The notes beneath the pieces were generated by a model that saw only the letters and a list, made by a program, of their open reading frames with translations, had not been told where the DNA came from and did not search any database. A stretch of 64,000 nt of DNA from contig NC_052353.1 of the NCBI RefSeq assembly GCF_009727055.1, positions 63,895,088 to 63,959,087 on the forward strand, given 5' to 3'. Shown piece after piece: positions 23,455 to 35,643 of this stretch; the first letter of the stretch is position 1; every line of letters starts with the position of its first letter. The translations under genes and the position numbers were made by a program. This DNA comes from Benincasa hispida. Its lineage: Eukaryota > Streptophyta > Magnoliopsida > Cucurbitales > Cucurbitaceae.

Positions 23455-24635
23455 AGGCAAGACAATAAACCACACTACTAGTCTATTCATGCATTACATA
23501 CATAATATCAGTACTGATTATAATTTTAACATGCTCATAATACTTGTAACCACTATGCAAATAGCATAACATAATATCAAACAAAATCATGCTCCAGAGT
23601 CAACCAAGTAACTTGATAGGTCTAATCTAGATCGCCTGGCACGAAGGCACCAATAATAGTATCACTTACCTCAACTTGGTCTCAAAAGTCCATGCAAATA
23701 ATTCCTTAAAACCTTTGGAAAACTTGAATCAACCCAAAGTTGTGGCTTGATCCAAGACAAATTCCAAAACTTGATTCAAGTAGCCAATCTGATCAAGAAT
23801 TAATTCCAAAATCAATAACTTATTTTTTTTCCACTATTACTCTCAATCCAAAAGAATAACCAATAAACTTACAAAAAACTTATCAAAACTGAAACTCTTC
23901 GATGAAGATAATGGTCCTTTCTTTGTTAGCAATGCCTCGAAATCCAAATCCTGAAAGTCGACACAATGGGTAACACTAAAATCGTTTCCAACACCAAGAG
24001 GCACTTTAAAAAGACTCAACACCAAACCTTGCCCAAAATAATCCAATTCTTACACAATCTAAAAAAGGCAGAGGTGGCGCTACTCGCGGCGGCAGCGACG
24101 AAACGGCGAGGAGATCCGGCGACGTTGCTTGCGGCGGAGCCGGAACGGCAAGGCTGGCGGCTGGAAGGTGGACGGCGGCGGGTGGAAGGTGCTGGGGGCT
24201 AGGACTGGAAGGAAAAGAAGAAGAAGAAGGGAAGGAAAAAAGGTTGCGTGCATATGGGTTGAGGAAGAGAGAAGTAAATTTAATTTACTTTTTTTTTTCT
24301 TTTTTCTTTTTCATTCCTTTAACCCTTTCCATAAATATATATAACCAAATTAAACTCTTCCTTCTCCCTTAAACCACAAATTCCTTAATTATCTCCCAAA
24401 ATATATATACTTACATATATATTTTCCTTTTCCTTTAAAAAAAGAATCTAATATACACATTTATTTATCTCCATAGATAACCAAATCTTCCAAATATAAG
24501 CCAAAATAAAACTCAATTAATTCCAAATAATTAAATCATATTTTAGCTTAGCCCAAAAACATAAATCTCATATAATTTATCCAAGTAGCCAACAATAAAA
24601 AAAAATTAATTACAAAATAAAAATCAGGATGTTAC
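23455..24635 (-). repeat. Tekay-like 3' LTR, outer end deleted
   Basis: It aligns with 30158-31387 of the other LTR, starting at CATCAAGGCAAGACAATAAA. The part equivalent to 29653-30157 is missing. It includes the same GC-rich stretch (24061-24200) as the other LTR. Confidence 0.85.
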
Positions 24636-24672
24636 ATTCTACCCCCTTAAGAAACTTTCATCCTCGAAAGTT

Positions 24673-25977
24673 CTAATCCTGAAAAAGCTCGGGATAATGC
24701 ATCCTCATGTCGTCCTCGCGCTCACACGTTGCTTCCTCGAACTGGTGATTCTGCCAAAGAACCTTCACCAAAGCTATCTTCTTGTTGCGCAAAACTTTCA
24801 CTTCCCTGGCCAGGATTCGAATGGGCTCTTCTTCGTAGCTCAGGTTCTCATTTAAATGCAAAGGCTCATAATCCGCAAAATGAGATGAGTATGCTACGTA
24901 CTTCCTCAACATGGAAACATGAAAAACATTGTGAACTGCAGAAAGAGATGGGGGCAAGGCCAGTTGGTATGCTACAGGGCCAACCCGCTCCAAGATCTCA
25001 AATGGCTCGATGAAATGAGGGTTCAACTTACCCCTCTTGCCAAACCTCAACACTCGCTTCATAAGTGCCACTTTCAAAAACACCTTTCCACCTACCTCAA
25101 AATCCAGGTCCTTATACCTAACGTCAGCGTAACTCTTCTGCCTGCTTTGAGCTGTCAACATTCGGGCCCCAATCTTCTGTATTTCCTCGTTCATGATTTG
25201 TACTAACTCAAGTCCTAGTAATTTTCGGTCACCAACCTCTTCCCAGCATACGGGTGACCTACAACTTTTCCTATAAAGGGCCTCAAATGGTGGCATACCA
25301 ATGGTTACCTGATAACTATTATTATAGGCAAACTCTATCAAATGCAGGTGAAAGTCTCAACTCCCTGCAAACTCTAGTGCACAAGCACGTAACATATCCT
25401 CCAGGGTCTGGTTCAAACGCTCAGTTTGACTGTCAGTTTGTGGGTGAAAAGCCGTACTGAAATCCAAACGTGTACCCAATGCTATCTGAAGGCTCTTCCA
25501 AAAGCTGGAGGTAAATCGAGGGTCCCTATTAGACACGATGGACACTGGTACCCCGTGCAATCTTACCACTTCTTTCATATACAACTAGGCTCACCTACCC
25601 ACTGAATATGTAGACTTCCCTGGAATAAAATGTGCCAGCTTGGTAAGTCTATCCACTATAACAAAAATTACTGTAAAACCCTTCACCGTTCACAGCAAAC
25701 CTACAATGTAGTCCATCGAGATATGCTCCCACTTCCATTCTGGTACGTTCAAAGGTTGCAACAAACCTGCTGGCTTTTGTCTTGGGGCCTTTACCTGCTG
25801 ACACACCAAGCACTTATTGACAAACTCTGCTATCTCCACTTTCATGTTATTCCACCAGTAGCATTTTGGTATTGCCAGGATGTATTGAAAATGGGGAGTT
25901 ATGAGCTTCCCATAACAGATCATTCTTAAGGTCACTATCTGCTGGTACACATAAATGTCTTCGAAAAGTAAGGCCAT
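24673..25977 (-). pseudogene. Tekay-like integrase with chromodomain-like tail (broken)
   Basis: Three reading-frame pieces lie in order: 25977-25690 with the zinc-binding CLVCQQVK and the start of the core (WEHISMDYIVGL), 25584-25357 with the [10 protein letters not shown] core segment, and 25341-24673 with the core end and C-terminal domain (PFEILERVGPVAYQLALP). The tail RNKKIALVKVLWQNH resembles chromodomain ends of chromovirus integrases. These tails bind methylated histone H3 and steer integration to heterochromatin (established for the group). Stops and frame changes separate the pieces. Confidence 0.85.
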
Positions 25978-26033
25978 TATTTGCTAACAAGGAGAACTCA
26001 CCACTCTGTCCTGTTTTCACCTGTTGTGCTACT

Positions 26034-27560
26034 TCAACTAAGTAAAGGATCACTGCCTTGAGCAATAATGATCCTCTGCCTTAAACTTGGTTGTACTGAC
26101 AATTGTGTGAACTTCGCAGATACTTCCCCTACTACCACTGCTATCTCAGCCCGCTCAAGGTCCTTACATAAACGACTTTGTCTGGTGATAAGGGCTGCTG
26201 AATGGGCTACCTTCCTACTTAAAGCATTCGCCACTACATTTTCCTTTACTGTGTGGTACAGAATCTCGCAATCATAATCCTTCACTAGCTCCAACCATCT
26301 ACGCTGCCTCATGTTTAACTCCTTCTGAGTGAAGAAGTTTTTTAAACTCTTGTGGTCAGTGAAAATCTGTATCTTCACGCCATACAAGTAGTGCCTTCAG
26401 ATTTTTAAAGCAAAAACAAAAGCTGCCAACTCTAAATCATGTGTGGGATAATTCAGTTCATGGTTCTTTAACTGGCAGGAGGCATAAGCAACTACCTTAC
26501 CTTACTGCATCAACACACACCCCAAACCACTCTTGGAGGCATCACTGTAAATAACAAAACCACCCATTCCATCTGGTACGGTGAGAATTGGGGCCGTAAC
26601 CAACCTTTGCTTGAGATCTTGGAAACTATCGTCACAAGCCTTACTCCAAATAAAGGAAGCTCCTTTTCTGGTCAACCGGGTTAGAGGGGTGGCTATACGG
26701 GAAAAGTCCTTCACAAAACGACGATAATAGCCCGCCAACCCCAAGAAACTATGTACCTCTCCAACTGTTGTAGGACGAAACCAACTCGTGACTGCCTCGA
26801 TCTTTGCAGGATCAATAGATACACCTTTCTTGGACACCATATGCCCTAGAAAGGACATCTGCTTTAACTAGAACTCGCACTTGGAAAACTTAGCATATAA
26901 CTGTTTCGCCCTCAAGGTCTCTGGAACCTTTCGCAAATGTTCCTCGTGCTCTGCCTCTGTCTTGGAGTAAACCAAAATGTCATCTATGAAGACTATCACG
27001 AAGGTGTCAAGAAATTCCTTAAACACCCTGTTCATCAGGTCCATGAATACTGCAGAAGCGTTCGTTAACCCAAATGACATCACGACGAACTCATAATGCC
27101 TATACCTCGAACGAAAAGCTGTCTTGGGAATATCACTGTCCTTTGTCCTCAACTGATGATACCCCGACCAAAGATCAATCTTAGAAAACACTGTAGCTCC
27201 CTTCAACTGGTCAAACAAGTCATCAATCCTGGGAAGCGGATACTTGTCTTTTATAGTCACCTTGTTTAGTTCCCTGTAGTCAACGCAGAGCCGTAATGAC
27301 CCATTTTTCTTTTTCACAAACAACACCGACGCACTCCAAGGGAACACACTAGGGCGTATGAAACCCTTATCCAACAACTCTTGCAACTGAACTTTGAGTT
27401 CCTTCAATTCTGCTGGGGCCATTCTGTATGGAGCTTTCGAGATAGGAGTTGTGTCTGGCTCCAACTCGATAGCAAAGTCTATCTCCCGATGCGGCGGCAG
27501 ACGTGGGAGTTCTTCTGGAAAGACATCCGGGTAGTCACGTACTATTGGCTCCGAAGTCAA
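26034..27560 (-). pseudogene. Tekay-like reverse transcriptase and RNase H (broken)
   Basis: Piece 27560-26868 contains the RT palm with [10 protein letters not shown], the [11 protein letters not shown] block and the catalytic FIDDILVYS. Piece 26858-26502 is the thumb/connection ([20 protein letters not shown]) and the first RNase H strand with an Asp ([10 protein letters not shown]). Piece 26387-26034 continues RNase H ([11 protein letters not shown]). A stop separates 26858 from 26868, and more lie before 26387. Catalytic residues are still visible, so decay is moderate. Confidence 0.9.
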
Positions 27561-27566
27561 GGAGAC

Positions 27567-27998
27567 CTAAGGCTCTCTAGTGTCGACGACACTAGCGAAG
27601 ATACTCCAGGTACTCTGGTTAAGCAACCTCTGGGCTTTCATGGCAGAAATCACTTTAGGCAGGACCACGGTCCCTGCCGCTTTAAATTTAAAGCTGGCTT
27701 TCTTGGGAGGGTTAAAGATCACCTCCTTGCGAGAGCAGTCTATACTGGGATGGTTAGCAGCTAGCCAATCCATGCCCAAAATCACATCAAAATCCCGCAT
27801 GTCCAAGACTGCTAAAGTCACATTCAGGGTATGACTCGCTACTTCAATCTGACATGCTTTTATCTTCTCCTTTGCTAACATAATTTCTCCAGACGGAGTG
27901 GAAACCGACAACAAAAAGTGTAAAGGCTTTAGTTCTAACATGGCATGCTTAACAAACAATGATGATATAAACGAATGGGACGAACCCATATCAAACAA
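27567..27998 (-). pseudogene. Tekay-like aspartic protease
   Basis: A 143-residue piece shows the active-site turn as DMGSSHSFI, where the family normally has DTGSSHSF, and the second strand motif VILGMDWLAANHPSID. The Thr-to-Met change next to the catalytic Asp probably lowers activity. It lies immediately before the RT piece, as in Ty3 elements. Confidence 0.85.
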
Positions 27999-28099
27999 TA
28001 CTAGCGCAAGATGGCCCCAAGATTTGGGAGCGTACCTGTCACAACAGTGCCTATTTTCGGCCTTCTGTCGGGTGGTAGAGTAAACACGACCTTGTCTAA

Positions 28100-29271
28100 T
28101 GTGAGGCCTACCCGAACTCCTCTGATCACAACCTACAAACTGGTTCCAAAAATCGAACGTGCCTCTAGCAGGACATCTATCTATCGAGTGCCCCTCCTGC
28201 TTGCAATGAAATCAAATCTCTGGTGCCTGCCAAACATCGACCCCAGTGACATCTTCCACACGAGCTACACACCGTCGCATCCTCTCCACCGTACCTATCT
28301 CGGCAGCCTGCTGCCTAAAAATGACGAAGCAATCTGTCTTACCTTGAACCTTCTGATGGGGGTGAGGCTCAAAAGCCTTCTGATCTGCTTTCCTCTTTTG
28401 ACCTGAGGAAGGTCCCGCCCCGAATACTCGTGAAAACTCATCTCCTGTCTGTGGGTCCACCTCGGCTTGCCAAACGAAGTGCCTCAGCATGAGTGGTTGG
28501 TTTGAATGCTCGCACGATACTCGTATACTGTCTTTTAGGGTCTTGAATGAACCTTGGTGTCCTCATGGCTTCCGTGGTGACCAACTTCGGGGCAAAACGG
28601 GATTAAGGTGTCAAACTTCTGGTCATACTCCTTCATGTCCTGTAGCCCTGCCTCAGCTCCAAGAACTCCCTCTGTTTATTGTACCTCAGGTTGGCAGAGA
28701 AGTACTTTGCGTAAAAGCGCTCATTCAACTGCTCCCAAGTCACTGGATCCCCTTCTATACCCAACATCCTTTCTGTCGACTGCCACCAGATCGGGCCTTG
28801 TCGGTGAGCATAAAATCGACACACTGCACCTTCTTGCCCTTTGGGCATTTCATATAACGAAAAATCGCTTCAATCGAGGATATCAATAATTCTGCGTTGG
28901 TAGGGTCCTTTAGTGACCCATTGAAGGTGTTGGGGTTATACTTCCTGAAATCTTGCAAATGCTTGGCCTCCACCGAAAGGCCTGACATGCTTTGGTTCTG
29001 GATCATGTTCTGAATCTGGACTTGCGGCACCTGATCCGTTGGTGGTGGTATCTGATGGATCTGGGCAAACTGCCAGTCGTTTGTCCAGCATGTCCTTTAC
29101 CTTATCCAACACAGCTGATGTAACTGCTTCCCTAATAGTGGCTGCCCAATCGGTAAACTCTGCTGGATCGACGGGGGTGGGCTGCGTCTGTGGCGGCATG
29201 GCCGTGTGCTGAGCTTTACTTTGTGTCCGGGTTCGCGGCCACCCTGACCCTGAGGGGTCCTTAGGAGGCAA
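28100..29271 (-). pseudogene. Tekay-like gag (broken)
   Basis: The N-terminus (MPPKDPSGSGWPRTRTQSKA) starts at 29271. Overlapping pieces at 29030-28755, 28848-28633 and 28490-28212 continue the capsid, with frame changes between them. A CCHC zinc knuckle follows at about 28210-28165 (HCKQEGHSIDRCP). The codon of its first Cys is a TGA stop, which is where the last ORF ends. Gag packages the element RNA. Confidence 0.8.
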
Positions 29272-29640
29272 GAAATCCTCTAGTACCGAAGGGTCTTAAA
29301 CTTGTGCATCTTGAACTTGTGGATCCTTATCATGAGGATCTTGATCCTGAACTGACGGATTCTGCTCTACGGGAACACACCCCCTTCCGGTAACCCTATG
29401 ACTGCCTCTTCCCTTAACACGAACCATTTTCCTGACAGTTATTCGAAACGACCCCTTAGCTACTTTCCTTACTAGCACAAAACACATCAATTGCAATCAT
29501 AAATGCGATTAACTCGGGTGCATATTATTCTATATACTTTTCATAAAGGACATACCTGGCGACGACGAAGAATCCATTTTTCCAAAGTAACAATCTGGAC
29601 TTACATAATAAGTCAGTCTACAGAACCCCAAAATACGGAC

Positions 29641-29652
29641 TCTGATACCAAT
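29641..29652 (-). other. Primer binding site of the Tekay-like element
   Basis: On the minus strand TTGGTATCAGA follows directly after the 5' LTR end (TGTTACA on that strand). It matches the initiator tRNA-Met 3' end used by many plant LTR elements. Confidence 0.75.
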
Positions 29653-29954
29653 TGTAACAACCCCACTTTCTAGGACTACTAAAAAGGGGATCGCTACTAC
29701 ATGCATGCATAAATATTCTCATTGAAGAAAATAAAGTAAATTAAAGAAAATAATCATAATCTTAAACTGCATTAATTCTATTAAAAAAATGTTCTAACAT
29801 ATCTCATAATCTTAAATCGTTCAACCCGGGCATCCTTTTTAACTAGAAACAATTTATAAAAATAAATAAATAAATAAATAGATAAATTAATTAATTAAAT
29901 TATGATAAATCCATGAATGGATAAAAACAAAACATGTGAAAATATAAACAGTCA

Positions 29955-30150
29955 AATGCGGCCCGTAGGCACATTTTAGGCACACCATCAAACATAATAA
30001 TAACATGAATGTTAACCTGTCAGTTCACGCATGTCTAACGGCCCGTAGGCACATCATTAAAACATGAAACATGTAAATAAAAGTAACATGAACGTAAAAC
30101 TGTCGGCTCACGCATGTCTAACGGCCCGTATGCACACCGTCAAACATAAT
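29955..30150. repeat. Direct repeats CGGCCCGTAGGCACA in the LTR
   Basis: Three copies of CGGCCCGTA(G/T)GCACA begin at about 29957, 30039 and 30122, spaced 82-83 bp. The spacers share CATCAAACATAATAATAACATG and GTTCACGCATGTCTAA words. They lie in the 3' part of the LTR in element orientation and are absent from the truncated copy. Confidence 0.75.
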
Positions 30151-30718
30151 AATAACATGCATCAAGGCAAGACAATAAACTGCTGTACTGGTCTATTCAT
30201 GCATCACATACATAATATCAGTACTGATTATAATTTTAACATGCTCATAATACTTGTAACCACCATGCAACTAGCAAAACATAATATCAAAGAAAATCAT
30301 GCTCCAGAGTCAACCAAGTAACTTGATAGGTCTAATCTAGATCGCCTGGCATGAAGGCATCAGTAATAGTATCACTTACCTCAACTTGGTCTCAAAATTC
30401 CACGCAAATAATTCCTTAAAACCTTTGGAAAACTTGAATCAACCCAAAGTTGTGGCTTGATCCAAGACAAATTCCAAAACTTGATTCAAGTAGCCAATCT
30501 GATCAAGAATTAATTCCAAAATCAATAACTTATTTTTTTCCATTATTACTCTCAATCCAAAAGAATAACCAACCAACTTACACAAAACTTACAAAAACTG
30601 AAACGATGAAGAGAATGGTCCTTTCTTTATTAGCAACGCCTCGAAATCCAAATCCTGAAAGTCGACAAAATGGGTAACTAAAAATCGTTTCCAACACCAA
30701 GAGGCACTTTAAAAAGAC

Positions 30719-31024
30719 TCAACACCAAACCTTGCCCAAAATAATCCAATTCTTACCCAATCTAAAAAAGGCAAAGGCGGCGAACGAAACGGCAAGGAGG
30801 CGGCGCTGCTCGCGGCGGCGGCTGGAACTCACGGCGGTGGCGACAGAACGCCGAGGCACTACTTGTGATGGCGCTGGCGAGGAGATCTGGCGACGTTGCT
30901 TGCAACGGAGCCGAAACGGCAAGGCTGGCGGCTGGAAGGCGGACGACGGTTGGTGGAAGGTGCTGGCGGCTAGGGCTGGAAAGAAAAAAAGAACAAGAAG
31001 AGAAGGAAAAAGGGTTGCGTGCAT
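30719..31024 (-). other. ORF inside the Tekay-like LTR (101 codons)
   Basis: The ORF begins MHATLFPSLLVLFFFPALAA, which looks like a secretion signal, and continues Ser/Arg-rich. The other LTR copy has an equivalent start at about 24252 with changes and frame differences. It lies just downstream of the likely TATA box, so it would be near the 5' end of element RNA. It may be chance within a GC-rich stretch. Confidence 0.25.
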
Positions 31025-31387
31025 GTGGGTTGAGGAGAGAGAGAAGTAAATTTAATTTACTTTTTTTTCTTTTTTCTTTTTTTCATTCCTTTAGCCCTTT
31101 CCATAAATATATATAACCAAATTGAAATCTTCCTTCTCCCTTAAAAAACAAATTCCTTAATTATCTCCCAAAATATATATACTTACATATATATTTTCCT
31201 TTTCCTTTAAAAAAAAAGAATCTAATATACACATTTAAATATCTCCATAGATAAGCAAATCTTCCAAATATAAGCCAAAATAAAACTCAATTAATTCCAA
31301 ATAATTAAATCATATTTTAGCTTAGCCCAAAAACATAAATCTCATATAATTTATCCAAGTAGCCAACAATAAAATCAGTATGTTACA

Positions 31388-32433
31388 CGTCGTCTCAGCT
31401 GTGGCAGTGGGAAGGCTTAAGTTGGCTTTACAGAATAGGTTTCTAGTTTCGAATAATGTTATATTGTTCCCGAACTTAAGAGGAACCTAATTTCTGTAAA
31501 GTGTTTACTGCAATGTAAATACACTATCTCTTTTAATATGGATAAAGCGTTTATTCATAAAGATGGTGTTATTATTTGTACAGCAAATTTAGAATCTAAT
31601 TTATATGTGCTAAGGTCGTTAGCCATTAATTCCCTCCCTAACGCAGAATTGTTTAAAATTGTCGTAACTCAAATAAAACGTCGATGTATTTCTCCAAAAG
31701 AAAATGCCTATCTTTGGCATCTTCGTTTAGGGCACATCAAATCCTCAATAGGATTGAGAGATTGGTGAAGAATGGACTTCTAAGTGAGTTAGAAGAAAAT
31801 TCTTTACCAGTGTGCGAGTCTTGCCTTGAAGGTAAGATGACTAAACGACCTTTTACTGGAAAAGGTTATAGAGCCAAGAAGCTTCTTGAGTTCGTACATT
31901 CTGCCCTTTGTGGTCCTATGAATGTGTGAGCCTGGGTGGCTATGAGTATTTTATCAGTTTTACTGATGATTACTCTAAGAACGGGTATGTTTATCTTATG
32001 CAACGGAAGTCTGAATCCTTTGAAAAGTTCAAAGACTTCAAGGCTGAAGTTGAAAACGCATTTGATAGATAGATTAAAACACTTTGATCGGATCGAGGTG
32101 GAGAGTTTTTTGGACTTGATATTCAAGGACTATTTGATGGAACATGGAATCGTTTCCAACTATCAGCGTCGGGTACACCTCAGTAGAATGGTGTAGCGGA
32201 GACGAGAAATAGGAACTTTGTTGGCACATGGTTCGGTCAATGATGAGTTACGCTTCCTTACCAGACTCGTTTTGGGGTTTCGCAGTAGAGACTATGGTAT
32301 ACATACTCAACTGTGTTTCCTCTAACAGTGTTGTAAGAATACCTCTGGAGCTGTGGAATGGGCGTACAGTTAGTTTATGTCATTTCCGCATTTGGGGTTG
32401 CCCTTCACATGTGCTTAAAGATAATACAAGAAA
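31388..32433 (+). pseudogene. Copia protease end and integrase (broken)
   Basis: The first part resembles the end of a copia protease/spacer (LISVKCLLQCKYTISFNMDK). Next comes the GAG-pre-integrase and HHCC zinc site (WHLRLGHI at about 31715, then CESCLEGK). Core segments of integrase follow (GGEFFGLDIQ; SLPDSFWGFAVET) and the piece ends near RIWGCPSHVLK. Frames change at about 31740, 31930 and 32200, and stops are present. At 32433 the sequence jumps into the middle of the LTR, so RT and RNase H are deleted. Confidence 0.8.
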
Positions 32434-33828
32434 GTTGGACTATGTTGTATTGTTCATTAGAGGAATCAGTGGTACTTAAGGAGTGAGATGTTAACTACAG
32501 GGGCAAAACGATAAATTGGCTCAAGCTGTACTTACGAGCATCTGTGAAGGGTCATCGTACTCATGATTGGTTATATCCGATGGACACAGAAATATATCTG
32601 TGGTAAGAAGAGTTCAGCTGTTGGTCTTTAGTGGAATGTCTGATAGTTAACAGATGGTGGATCTTGTGGCTAAAGAGTTTAGTGAGCTATTCACGTACCG
32701 TTTGAGCTTCGAGCCACAGGACTTTTAAGTCCCCTGGTTAGCTTGGAAAAAATCGAGAATCAATGTTTGGGTCAGTTTGAAATGTTCAAATTGGCAAGAG
32801 GGAGTTCGATTATATATATGATATAATTGGACTGGTTAATTATATATGATATAATTGGCTAAATGTATGAGATAAATTATTTTGGAGGAAATTAGATATA
32901 AATATTGATTTATATCAAGTGGAGGAGAAATTACTATAGTAGATATGTGATATCAAACTATAGGGTAAGAATATAATATGATTATATTCATTAATTATTA
33001 AATTGGTTAATTATATGATAATTGGCCGAAAACCTCTCCTCCGACGTGCGTTAGTGGGAGAATCCGAAGTCGGTTATTGTAACCAAAGAATAAAATGAAA
33101 ATTTGTTTCAATTTGGAAAAAGTTCAAAAATTCGTAATCGGTGTGAAAACATAATGATCGCTTAGCTTGAGAGCCTATACGATAGTTGCTCATCGCTTAA
33201 ACGATCTCACACTAGCACCTAAACAATCACACACCCGTCCCTAAACGTCGCTTAGCTTTCCTAAACGATCGCATAGTGTGCAACATTTTCTAAACGATCG
33301 TCTACCATTTATTAAACGATCGCTTAGTAAAACCTACACTATCGTGTAGCTTCTTTTAAACGATAAGCACATAGCTATACGATAGCTCTTTCTCTCCCAC
33401 TTTCTTATCGTCTACACGATTTATCTTCTCTCCGACCTTTACCAAATTCATCAAAGAACACACTTTGGATTCTCACTCCGAGAATACCAAGGGCTTCATT
33501 TGGTGGTGTCGTCCCCGTTACTGTTCACTTGTTCGTGACTGTTCATGTTGATGTCGTTCGTGTAGGCGATCCTGCTGCTATAGCCGAGTGGTTTGTTGGG
33601 CGATAGAGTGCGGTAGAGGTTCTTCTGTTGCTTCTGAGTTCAACATTTGAAGAGGGCCTTCAACTGGTATGAGAACTCTTTCCTTTGTATTTTATTGTTC
33701 AAAGCATGCCTTTAATTAGTGTGAATTTGCATAACTGTCTATTAGAATGTATGTGTTGTCTTTCGGTCACAATGAAGTTGGAAAGATCCGAACACGCTCA
33801 TGGATGCTCTTCGTTAAGAGTTCCTTCA
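32434..33828 (+). repeat. Copia LTR3, 5' part deleted
   Basis: It starts at GTTGGACTATGTTGTATTG, equal to position ~18119 of LTR1, and runs to the LTR end GAGTTCCTTCA. It is closer to LTR1 than to LTR2 in the ACGATCG region (33150-33420). The next bases are ACTTT (target duplication partner of ACTTC at 17369). Confidence 0.8.
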
Positions 33829-33960
33829 ACTTTTTCTTTAACCACTAGCTTAGCAACACGACACCTTTGTTGTAGTGGTGTTTCTTCTTCACTTTCTTCT
33901 TCCTTTTCTAAGTCTATTGTTATTACGACCACCAGCTTAGTGACATGACACCTTTACCAC
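33829..33960 (-). pseudogene. Athila-like 3' ORF, N-terminal side of the copia insertion
   Basis: The minus strand reads TKLVVVITIDLEKEEESEEE and onward to the insertion point, in the frame that continues at 17373. At 33960/33961 it switches abruptly to the gag of the gag-only element, so DNA has been lost between the two. Confidence 0.6.
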
Positions 33961-34227
33961 CCTCGAGTATGCAACTCCCGCACACTTCTACTTGCTGCGA
34001 TCGATATCACCAAGTGGCCAACCAAGGAAGTCAACTCGGCAAGCTCGTGGCGAAGGCCACTTACCTCATCACCAAAATTTGCAACTTGACCTTTGGACGT
34101 CGAAGACTGATTAAAAATTCCTGTCATGCTCAACTGACACAAAAAGAAATCAAATCAAAGCAAAAGAAATTTTAACTAGAAACTAACTAAGAAGAACAAA
34201 TTGGCTTCCCCGAAAATGGCGCTAATT
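33961..34227 (-). pseudogene. PBS and gag start of the second gag-only unit
   Basis: A PBS-like TAGCGCCATTTTCGGGGAAG directly follows the LTR on the minus strand. Then comes a gag piece (34142-33961) containing FGDEVSGLRHELAELTSLVG, parallel to 38230-38053. It is cut where the first copy reaches its zinc knuckle. Confidence 0.7.
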
Positions 34228-35643
34228 TGACAGCATGAATTTTGTGGTCGCTCCTAAACACTTGCTATACAAATAATATTTATAAATCAACGAACTAACT
34301 ACTTATACTAACTGGTAGTACAAGCGGAAAGTTCGGACTTGAACCTTAAGGAAGCACGGAATATTAGTTCATCAAGTTTGTTTTCAGTTAAAGTGATAAA
34401 TTGGGGGATTGGTATGATTGGATAATTAAAATTGCATGAAAATGAAAATGCGAGAAAAGTAAATATAGAAGCGCAATTAATCGAGATATCTTAGCTTGGA
34501 GGAATGGATTCACCTAATGTAATTTAGATCATTGAACCAATTTATGACTTAAACTTCTTGTTTATACCTAGCCCAATTGATTGGAATCCCAACCAATGGT
34601 CCTAATTATCTAATTAATCAAAATGCGTAGAAAACGAATCCGTTCTATAAAAATCAATAAATCGCATTAAGTTCTAGGGATAACGCTAAGATGAGTGTTT
34701 AACTTCCAATGTCTAGTTAAACAATCAATACGGTTTTTCTCTAGGTTGATAGGAGTAGTCCTTTTTACTTAACTAACCTATTGCTTCCATTGGGATTATC
34801 CTATAAATATTTGGCAATTATTATAAGGTAATCACAAAGCATTAGAATCACACGACAAAATTATTGGGCATCAATCAACAATTAAAATCATGCAATTCAT
34901 AAATGTAAATTCGGATTAAAACCCATAGACAAGTTCGTATACATCATTAAATTAAAATCTCACAAAATTACATCGAGTTCCTCGAATCCCTAAGCTAAGA
35001 AACCAAGATATTACCTTCCCATGGAGATGGAGAGGCTACAATCCGGCATTTACTCGATAAATTACTAAAGAAACGCCCAAAATACAAAGTGGAAGAAAGA
35101 AATGAGGGGAAATTCGGCTGGAGGGCGATGGGGTAGCGTTGCTACGCTACTCTGGATTGCAACATTGTTTTGTCTTCAATTTGTAGCATTGCAACACTGC
35201 CCTGTTTTGCACAAAATAGATATTTAATGCCTTATCCTTTCTTCTCTCATCAACACTGCAAAAATGGAAAGTGGTAGCATTGCAACGCTACTCTGAATTG
35301 TAGCATTGTTCCGTCTTCAATTTGTAGCATTACAATGCTATCTGTAGCATCCCAACACCGTCCTGTTTTGCACAAAATAGGTATTTAATGCCTTATAGCA
35401 TTGCGCAACGCTTGTTTGAGCATCATAATGCTCCATCCATGGGTGTTTTCTTCCATTCACATCCCTTTGAAGTCTGATTGCTCAAATTAGCTTCTAATTG
35501 CTCAAAATTAACCCAGAATAGTTCATAACGACTGATTCTACCTCCAAGATGCTCAATACCTATAAAATCACAAAATACACACATTAAACATAGTAACGAC
35601 CAAGAATTAAGTAGAGGAAAATAGCACATTTTCAATGCTATCA
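34228..35643 (-). repeat. Gag-only element LTR, right unit end (1.42 kb)
   Basis: It aligns with 38316-39706. It has an extra ~140-bp internal duplication (35150-35230 repeated at 35291-35395) and lacks the TATA segment present at 39296-39311. It is flanked by a polypurine tract on the element side (AAGTTGGGGATGT on the minus strand). Confidence 0.8.

Larger units (their letters stand above)
23455..31387 (-). mobile_element. Tekay/Del-like chromovirus, full pol order, broken
   Basis: 5' LTR 31387-29653, PBS 29652-29641 (TTGGTATCAGA on the minus strand), gag, protease, RT, RNase H, integrase with a chromodomain-like tail, polypurine tract (CTTAAGGGGGTAGAA, 24650-24636) and 3' LTR 24635-23455. 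LTRs start TGTAACAT. The 3' LTR lacks about 0.5 kb at its outer end, so the left target site is lost; the right flank is CGTCG. It lies inside the copia composite. Several stops and frameshifts interrupt gag and pol. Confidence 0.85.
29653..31387 (-). repeat. Tekay-like 5' LTR (1.73 kb)
   Basis: On the plus strand it runs from TGTAACAACCCC to CAGTATGTTACA. On the minus strand a TATATATATTTATGG stretch near 31105 could be the TATA box. Downstream is a GC-rich part (30770-30980) with a 101-codon ORF, then AT-rich DNA, then direct repeats with CGGCCCGTAGGCACA (29955-30150). Confidence 0.9.
17374..33828 (+). mobile_element. Copia composite inserted in the Athila 3' ORF
   Basis: It begins with the TG of LTR1 and ends with the CA of LTR3. 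Order: LTR1, non-coding internal, LTR2, leader, a Tekay-like insertion, a copia protease/integrase piece, and truncated LTR3. The bases before it are ACTTC and those after it ACTTT, a probable 5-bp target duplication with one change. Removing one copy puts the minus-strand Athila ORF on both sides in one frame, which strongly supports a single insertion event. The LTR-internal-LTR-internal order suggests unequal recombination between copies. Confidence 0.7.

Noticed and set aside
27381..28406. Plus-strand ORFs at 27381, 27580, 28011
   Set aside because: They are antisense to Tekay-like protease, RT and gag and reflect codon bias of those frames.
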